NCBI GenBank assembly: GCA_030452775.1
Contig: JAKDLQ010000046.1
Coordinates: forward strand, 1 to 12,354
Direction of reading: 5' to 3'
DNA: 12,354 nucleotides
Source: Micrococcales bacterium
GTDB lineage: Bacteria > Actinomycetota > Actinomycetes > Actinomycetales > Dermatophilaceae
The notes under the pieces were generated by a model. The model did not search any database. It saw nothing but the letters and a program-made list of their open reading frames with translations, and was not told the DNA's origin. Each line of letters starts with the position of its first letter. Within the stretch, counting starts at the first letter, position 1. Made by a program: the position numbers and the translations under genes. Positions 1 through 6,100 of the stretch are shown piece after piece.

Positions 1-60
<60 letters not shown>

Positions 61-61
61 C

Positions 62-565
62 GTGGCGCGCACCCAGCATCCTGACCTTGACCTCACTGCG
101 TACAACCTCGGCGTGCGCGGCAACACGACCGGCGACATCGTCGCGCGGTGGAGTGCTGAGTGTGAACCGCGCTGGAAGGGCCGGGCGGAGAAGCGACTGG
201 TCCTGTCCGTGGGTATCAACGACGTGGTCACGGGTATGACCATGGCCCGGTCGAGACTCAACCTCGCCAACCTCCTTGACGAGGCCGCCAATCATGGGAT
301 CGCCACCTTCGTCGTCGGACTCACACCGACCCTCGATGCCGATTTCAATCGACGTGTCGCGGCACTGGCCGATGCCCAGGCCGATGTCTGCGCTCGTCGC
401 GGGGTGACTTATGTCGACTGTTTCCGCCCCCTGGCCAGTCACGACCAATGGATGGCCGATCTCGCCGCGAGCCCGGACCGCGCCCATCCCGGGCAGGCCG
501 GCTACGGTCTCATCGCCTGGCTCGTGCTGCACAATGGCTGGAACGACTGGCTTCAGATCAGTTGA
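62..565 (+). CDS. SGNH/GDSL-type hydrolase (lipase/esterase family), 5'-truncated
   Basis: This is a partial member of the SGNH hydrolase superfamily, serine esterases acting on acyl or acetyl esters; the substrate cannot be told. Visible blocks are the block II glycine and asparagine in YNLGVRGNTT (about residues 15-23), the block III asparagine in GIND (Asn53), and the catalytic Asp/His pair in DRAHP (Asp139, His142). The block I GDS motif carrying the nucleophilic serine is absent because the gene runs into the homopolymer artefact. The GTG at 62 is simply the first possible codon after the artefact, not a credible natural start. Roughly 25-40 N-terminal residues are probably missing. The C-terminus looks natural and no signal peptide can be judged. 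It converges on the membrane-protein gene at 601. Confidence 0.85.
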   Translation: MARTQHPDLDLTAYNLGVRGNTTGDIVARWSAECEPRWKGRAEKRLVLSVGINDVVTGMTMARSRLNLANLLDEAANHGIATFVVGLTPTLDADFNRRVAALADAQADVCARRGVTYVDCFRPLASHDQWMADLAASPDRAHPGQAGYGLIAWLVLHNGWNDWLQIS

Positions 566-592
566 CGTTTCGGGCCCTCGACGTTTCGGGCC
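564..592. repeat. 13-bp direct repeat, possible weak bidirectional terminator
   Basis: The 13-mer GACGTTTCGGGCC occurs at 564-576 and again at 580-592, separated by CTC. The first copy overlaps the hydrolase stop codon. GGCCC at 573-577 can pair with GGGCC at 588-592 to form a short stem. The element fills most of the 35-bp gap between two convergent genes, where a terminator would be expected. There is no clear T-tract, so a termination role is only a possibility. Confidence 0.4.
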
Positions 593-600
593 ATGGAGTT

Positions 601-1053
601 TCACACCCTCGTATCGTCTGTCGTGTCGTGGTCGATCGGGCCACGTGGTGGCACCGCCAGGGAGGCGGCTGCGGTAGACAGCGCCAGCGCGGCGACGCCC
701 AGACCGACCAAGGGCCGGTCGGCCTGATACAGCGACCAGGCCACCGGAAGCAGCAGCACGTTCCACAGCAGTGTGGGGGTCCGCGGCCAGTCCGCCCCTC
801 GGTGCCAACCGCGGGCTACCACGGCGAGAAGTACGGCGAACACGAGAATGAGCACCGTCGAGGTCGCGGCGCGCGTCAGGTCATCGGTGGCGCCCTCGAT
901 CATCTCCACAACGTAGAAGACAGCAAGACCTGCCAGTATGAGCGCTTGGAGCGCAGTGCCGATGCCAGCGCCCGCGCGGGCAGCGGTCAGACGTCTCGCC
1001 GTTTCCGAGGTCACGAGGTGAAGCGTAGCGATCCTCGATTCCGAACTGCGCAT
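601..1053 (-). CDS. Small integral membrane protein, four predicted helices, function unknown
   Basis: This 150-residue protein has four hydrophobic segments, at about residues 31-52, 63-82, 93-110 and 114-134. It has a basic N-terminus and an acidic, polar C-terminal tail. I see no enzymatic motif. Its position next to whiB1 and pdtaS matches Rv3217c, a conserved integral membrane protein of M. tuberculosis, but I rest that on gene order and size, not on alignment. The ATG at 1053 has a GGTGAG sequence about 14 bases upstream, which is rather far. An in-frame GTG at 1014 (protein beginning VTSETARR) is an alternative, preceded by TACGCT seven bases upstream as in leaderless actinobacterial genes. 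It is divergent from whiB1 and convergent with the hydrolase. Confidence 0.75.
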   Translation of the reverse strand: MRSSESRIATLHLVTSETARRLTAARAGAGIGTALQALILAGLAVFYVVEMIEGATDDLTRAATSTVLILVFAVLLAVVARGWHRGADWPRTPTLLWNVLLLPVAWSLYQADRPLVGLGVAALALSTAAASLAVPPRGPIDHDTTDDTRV

Positions 1054-1214
1054 GGTCGATCAGTCGCCTCACCTGCTACCCGGGGGTGACTCTCTCGGAC
1101 CTTCTCGCTGTGACCTTCGACCCAACGCTTGAGATTTCCCCGGTTATCGCGGCAGACTGGGCTGCGGCTCCGGGCGCGTGCGGAACACTTTCGCACGCGT
1201 TTGCGCTGGCCACT

Positions 1215-1229
1215 GGGCATAAGATGCCC
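1215..1229. promoter_or_regulatory. Perfect inverted repeat overlapping a whiB1 -10 candidate (possible operator)
   Basis: GGGCAT AAG ATGCCC is a perfect 6-bp inverted repeat around a 3-bp spacer, about 100 bases before the whiB1 start. It overlaps the candidate -10 box TAAGAT at 1220-1225. That position suits a repressor or dimeric regulator site. The palindrome is seen directly; its function is inference, because short palindromes also arise by chance in GC-rich DNA. Confidence 0.35.
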
Positions 1230-1313
1230 GAATCTAGCATCAGGCTCCGACAACGACGATGGCGCCCACACCTGCTTCGCCCGGACCCGGGTGAGCACCC
1301 AACGACAAGGATC

Positions 1314-1318
1314 AGGAG
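1314..1318 (+). promoter_or_regulatory. Ribosome binding site of whiB1
   Basis: AGGAG lies eight bases before the ATG at 1327. It fixes the start and excludes the longer in-frame extension reaching back to 1129, which does not resemble a Wbl protein. Confidence 0.75.
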
Positions 1319-1326
1319 CTAGCCAC

Positions 1327-1575
1327 ATGGACTGGCGCGACCGCGCGGCCTGCCTGGACGCCGACCCGGAACTGTTCTTCCCTATCGGGAACACCGGCCC
1401 GGCCATCCAGCAGATCGAGGAGGCCAAGGCGGTCTGCCGGACCTGCCCGGTCATCGACACGTGCCTGAAGTTCGCACTCGAGACGGGGCAGGATGCGGGC
1501 GTCTGGGGTGGCCTGTCCGAGGATGAGCGTCGCGCACTCAAGCGCCGCAACGCGAGGGCTCGCCGAGCCGGCTGA
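1327..1575 (+). CDS. whiB1: WhiB1-type (WblE) iron-sulfur transcriptional regulator
   Basis: This 82-residue Wbl protein carries the four cluster-binding cysteines Cys9, Cys37, Cys40 and Cys46 (C...CxxC...C), followed by the turn GVWGG at 58-62 and a basic C-terminus beginning LKRRNAR (about 71-77). It opens MDWR and contains PELFFP and SEDERRALKRRNAR, close to WhiB1 of M. tuberculosis (84 residues) as I recall it. In mycobacteria WhiB1 is essential, holds a [4Fe-4S] cluster that reacts with nitric oxide, and binds the primary sigma factor. Those properties are family knowledge, not shown here. The gene has a good ribosome binding site and a long leader. It ends 16 bases from the convergent pdtaS stop, the same arrangement as Rv3219/Rv3220c. 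The cytosolic transcription-factor assignment is very secure. Confidence 0.95.
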   Translation: MDWRDRAACLDADPELFFPIGNTGPAIQQIEEAKAVCRTCPVIDTCLKFALETGQDAGVWGGLSEDERRALKRRNARARRAG

Positions 1576-1591
1576 CGGCGCATTCGAGCAG

Positions 1592-3079
1592 TCACACCAG
1601 TGGCCGCAGGCTCGCAGTGAAGATGGCCTTGGTGCCGTGCGGCGTGTTGGGCTCCCACCAGATCCTGCCCTGCAGATCGGCCACGAGGGACTGGACGATC
1701 TGCGTACCAAGTCCAGAGCCCGGCCGGCGCTTCGGGTCGATGCCTGACCCGTTGTCGGCCACGACGACTCGCACCATCCCGATGCCGCGGTCATCCGTGC
1801 CCCGGGTGACCGCGATCCGCACCGTGCCACCTGCCTCGCCGAGGCCGTGCTCGATGGCGTTCTGGACGAGCTCGCTCATGATCATCGCCAGGGAGGTGGC
1901 GTCCTCGGCCCGCAGATGCCCGAACGTGCCCTCCGTCTCCGTCTGCACCGGCACGTCCGTCGCGGTCACCTCGACGATGGCATGCAACCCGCGCTGAGCG
2001 ATGGAATCGAAGTCTACTGTCTCATCGAAGCCCTGACTCAGCTGGTCGTGCACCATGGCGATCGTTCCGACACGGCGCTCAGCCTCCTGCAGCGCCGTGC
2101 GCGCGTCCCCGTCGGGGACGCGCCGCGCCTGGAGCCGCAGCAGGGCCGCCACCGACTGCAGATTGTTCTTGACGCGGTGATGGATCTCACGGATCGTCGC
2201 CTCCTTGGTCATCAGCTCCCGCTCCCGGCGCCGCAGCTCACCGATGTCCCGCGCCAGGACAATGGCGCCGAACCGTTGACCGGACTCGGTAAGGGGGATC
2301 GCACGCATCGACACGGTGGTGCCCCTCGAGACGATCTCGGTGCGCCACGGCTGCCTCCCAGTGACGACGAGGGGCAGTCCCTCGTCGACCGGGTAGGCAT
2401 CACGCATGTTGTCCGTCACGATCTGCGCGAGGCTCGTGCCGACAACCTCGTCGTGGTGACCCAGTCGATGCAGCGCCGAGACCCCGTTGGGGCTGGCATA
2501 CGTGATCAGACCGTCGACATCGAGGCAGATCACCCCATCCCCTACCCGCGGTGAGCCTCGACGCAACCCCGTCGGCGCGGCTGGGTGGGGGAACTCTCCG
2601 CCCGTCACCATCCTGCACAATGCGTCCGCCGTGGCGAGGTACGTGATCTCGAGCCGGCCGGGGGTCCGGGTCACCCACGGGTTGGTGTGGCGGGTCATGA
2701 GCGCGATGACGTGGCCGTCACGCACGACGGGAACATACTCCTCCCGCCCAGCATCCTTCGAACCGGAGTCGACCTGCCGGACCCGAATGATGCGCTGCTC
2801 CTGTGCGGACTGCTCCAGCAGTCGGTGCCTCCGACCTTCGTACTCGCTGTGTCCGACCTGATCCTCGATGAAGACCAGCTGCCCTGTGGTCGGACGGACG
2901 TGGGCCACCGCCGCCCACGTCCCATCAGTTCCCCGAGCCCACAGGATCAGGTCCGCGAAAGACAGATCAGCGATCAGTTGCCAATCCCCCACGAGCAGGT
3001 GCAGCCACTCGACGTCCTGCTCGGTGAGGGTCGCCCGCTCACGCAGCAGCTCTCTCAGTGTTGCCACGAACGTCGCCAC
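1592..3079 (-). CDS. pdtaS: PdtaS-type cytosolic sensor histidine kinase
   Basis: This 495-residue protein has an N-terminal GAF-like histidine-kinase sensor domain (about 1-145), a PAS domain (about 175-285), a HisKA_2 dimerisation domain with EIHHRVKNNLQ (tandem His300/His301, the second in the HRVKNN context typical of the phosphoacceptor), and an ATPase domain with N-box ELVQNAIEHG, DNGSGID and GSGLG. There are no membrane segments, so it is cytosolic. PdtaS phosphorylates the ANTAR response regulator PdtaR, which binds RNA and acts in antitermination; no PdtaR lies in this window. Start: GTG at 3079 has a weak AGG eight bases upstream. GTG at 3067 (opening VATLRELL) aligns without gaps to M. 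tuberculosis PdtaS (MSTLGDLL, from memory) and may be the true start. It begins 36 bases after the glutamate dehydrogenase stop on the same strand, so co-transcription is likely. The two sensor cysteines of the mycobacterial protein are replaced by Ala and Val. Confidence 0.92.
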   Translation of the reverse strand: MATFVATLRELLRERATLTEQDVEWLHLLVGDWQLIADLSFADLILWARGTDGTWAAVAHVRPTTGQLVFIEDQVGHSEYEGRRHRLLEQSAQEQRIIRVRQVDSGSKDAGREEYVPVVRDGHVIALMTRHTNPWVTRTPGRLEITYLATADALCRMVTGGEFPHPAAPTGLRRGSPRVGDGVICLDVDGLITYASPNGVSALHRLGHHDEVVGTSLAQIVTDNMRDAYPVDEGLPLVVTGRQPWRTEIVSRGTTVSMRAIPLTESGQRFGAIVLARDIGELRRRERELMTKEATIREIHHRVKNNLQSVAALLRLQARRVPDGDARTALQEAERRVGTIAMVHDQLSQGFDETVDFDSIAQRGLHAIVEVTATDVPVQTETEGTFGHLRAEDATSLAMIMSELVQNAIEHGLGEAGGTVRIAVTRGTDDRGIGMVRVVVADNGSGIDPKRRPGSGLGTQIVQSLVADLQGRIWWEPNTPHGTKAIFTASLRPLV

Positions 3080-3115
3080 GAACGCTGCCTGGGCCTCGTG
3101 GGCACCATCACCATC

Positions 3116-6100
3116 TCACCCCTTGGATTGGGCTCCCACCTCGGCGCTGTCGGCGGCGGGCTTCGCCGCCTTCTTGACCGCCGCCTTCTTGACCGCCTTC
3201 CTCGTGGCAGACTTCGTGGCCGGAGCCTTCCTCGTGGCAGACTTCGTGGCCGGAGCCTTCTTCGTTCGCCGCGTCTTCGTGGACGACGCCGCCTTTGGCA
3301 CGCCGCTACTCGTCAGCGACTCGTCCTTGACGGCCCGCCCCGCCGTGGTATCCGGTGCCGTAGAGGATCCCGGCCTGGTGACCGTGCGCAAGGTCCGCAG
3401 AGCCACCGACAACGCCGCGATGCCCGGATGTGGGATCCGCTCGATACCTCTGAGAGCGGACTGGGCCCGGTCCAGCGCATCGGCATTGATCGTCGCCCAC
3501 TGCGCCATCCGATCCTCCGCCCCGGCGCCTCGGGCGTCCACCTCGAGCACGGACCGGGTCAAGACCTCGAGCACCGCGTAGAGGTCATCGCGCATGGCCC
3601 CGCGGGCGAGCGAGTCCCAGCGGTCGACCCGAGGCAGCTGTGTCACTCGGCCCAGCATCGCGTCGATGGAGAAGGTCTCCGACGTGAGGAAGTACACGCT
3701 GACGACATCCTCGAGCCTCTCACCGGTGTCCTCGGCGACTTCGACGCAGTTGAGCAGTGAGTATCGATCGAGCAGGGCGGCTGCGCTCAGCGCGAGCGCC
3801 TCGGGGATGCCCTTCTGCTGGAACTCCTTGGCACGTCTCAGCAATCGATCCCGTTCGCGGCCTTGGAGCACCTCCGGGATGCGGGCGCCGAACGTCTCGA
3901 CGCCGGGCCGGAAGCGAGCCACCTCGGCCGCGATGTCGAGGACGGGGGGGCGGTTGGTGATGAACCACCTGACGGCACGGTCCATCAAGCGACGAAACTC
4001 AAGGTAGAGCGCGGTCTGCGCCGCCGTACTCACCGTGTTGTCGGTGTTCTCCACCGTGCGCACGAATCCGGCGAGATCGAAGACCTCACGACAGACGACG
4101 TAGGCGCGTGCCACCTGTTCAGGCGTCGACCCGGTCTCCTCCGCCGCCCGGAAGGCGAAGGTGATGCCTCCCCGGTTCACCATGGAGTTGACCACGGCAT
4201 TGGTGATGATCTCCCGCCGCAGCGGGTGCTGGATGATCTGCTCGGGATACTTGGTGCGCAGCGGCTTGGGGAAGTACGCGGCCAGCGTGGTCTCGAACCA
4301 CGGGTCATCGGGCAGGCCGGTCTCGATCAGCCGGTGCTTGAGATAGAGCTTGGCGTAGGCGATCAAGACGGCGAACTCCGGCGACACGAGACCGAGCCCA
4401 TTCTTGAGCCGGCGGGCAATCTCTGCGTCGCTCGGCAGGAACTCAAGTGATCGGTCGAGGTCTGAGTGCTCCTCGAGGTACTGGATGAGCCGCTCGTGGA
4501 CACTGAGCATCGCGTGTTCCTGCGCGCGTCCATTGCCGAGCAGGACATTCTGCTCGTAGTTGTCGCGCAACACCTGTTGGGCAACCTCGTCAGTCATCGA
4601 ATGAAGCAGGGTGTTTCGGCGTTTCATCGTCAGCTCGCCGGATCGCGTCAAGGCCGTGAACAGGATCTTGATGTTCACCTCGTGGTCGGAGGTGTCCACC
4701 CCGGCGCTGTTGTCTATCGCATCGGTGTTGAGCCGTATCCCGGACAAGGCCGCTTCGATCCGGCCGAGCTGGCTCATCCCGAGGTTGCCGCCCTCGCCGA
4801 CCACCTTGCAGCGCAGGTCGGCGCCGGTGACGCGGATCGCGTCGTTGGCCCGGTCTCCGATCGCGGCGTCGCTCTCGCTCCGGGCCCGCACGTAGGTGCC
4901 GATGCCGCCGTTCCACAGCAGGTCGACCGGGGCCTGGAGGATGGCCTTCATCACTTCGGCCGGAGTCATTGCCGTGACGCCGTCCTTGAGGCCCAGTGCT
5001 GCGGCCATCTGCGGTGACACCGGCACGGACTTCGCAGACCGATGGAAGATACCACCGCCGGTGGAGATGAGCTTCTCGTCGTAGTCCTGCCACGACGAGC
5101 CGGGCGTTTCGAACAGCCTCCGACGCTCGGCGTACGAGGTCGCCGCGTCGGGCTCGGGATCGACGAAGATGTCGCGGTGGTCGAAGGCGGCGATGATCCG
5201 GATGTGCTCGGACAGGAGCATGCCGTTGCCGAAGACGTCACCGCTCATGTCACCGATCCCCGCGGCAGTGAACTCCTCGCTCTGGGTATCGACGCCCATC
5301 TCACGGAAGTGTCGCTTGACCGACTCCCACGCGCCACGCGCCGTGATACCCATCCCCTTGTGGTCGTATCCGGCCGAGCCCCCTGAGGCGAAGGCGTCAT
5401 CGAGCCAGAAGCCGTACTCGGCGGACTTGGCGTTGGCGATGTCGGAGAACTTTGCCGTGCCCTTGTCGGCCGCGACGACGAGGTAGGTATCGTCCTCGTC
5501 GTGGCGCACGACGCGTTGGGGTGGCACGGCCGCACCGTCCACCAGGTTGTCGGTCACATCGAGCATCCCGGAGATGAACGTCTGGTACGAGGCGATGCCC
5601 TCGTCCAGCCACGCTTGGCGCCCCTTCGTGAGATCGGGCAGTTGCTTCGCGAAGAACCCGCCCTTGGAGCCCGTCGGGACGATGACGGCGTTCTTGACCA
5701 TCTGGGCCTTGACGAGGCCAAGGACCTCGGTCCGGAAGTCCTCACGACGGTCGGACCACCGTAGCCCGCCCCGGGCCACCTTGCCGAAACGCAGATGCAC
5801 GCCCTCCACCTGGGGGCTGTACACCCAGATCTCGTACATCGGACGCGGGGCGGGCAGCTCTGGCATCTTCTGGGGACTCAGCTTGAGCGAGACATATGGC
5901 TTGTGCTCACCGGCGTCGTCGACCTGGTAGAAGTTGGTCCTCAGGCTCGCCTGGATCACCCCGAGCATGGCACGGATGATCCGGTCGTGGTCCAGGCTCG
6001 ACACCGCGTCGAGCGACTCCTTGATCCCGGTCACGATCAGGCGCTCGCGGTCCGAACGCTTCTCCGCACCGGAGGAGCTCGCCGCAAAGGCGTCCGGATC

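Larger units (their letters stand above)
1054..1326. promoter_or_regulatory. Divergent control region between the membrane-protein gene and whiB1
   Basis: These 273 bases hold no convincing gene. The region should carry the promoters of two divergent genes. For whiB1 the candidate -10 boxes are TAAGAT (1220-1225) and TAGCAT (1235-1240), giving a leader of roughly 80-95 bases. Neither has a convincing -35 box at 16-19 bases; TTGCGC at 1201-1206 is only 13 bases from the first. A perfect short palindrome at 1215-1229 overlaps the first -10 candidate and is listed separately. A single CRP-like half site TGTGA lies at 1109-1113 without a matching partner. Confidence 0.45.

Noticed and set aside
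1109..1120. CRP-like site upstream of whiB1
   Set aside because: Only one half site (TGTGA) is present; the second half does not match TCACA.
1561..1580. CGCCG...CGGCG stem at the whiB1 end as a terminator
   Set aside because: It mostly lies inside the coding sequence, has a 10-base loop and no T-tract on either side.
2585..3760. 391-codon open frame on the plus strand
   Set aside because: It lies antisense to pdtaS and gdh. Its His/Arg/Gly-rich composition is typical of the opposite strand of GC-rich coding sequence, and no domain is visible.
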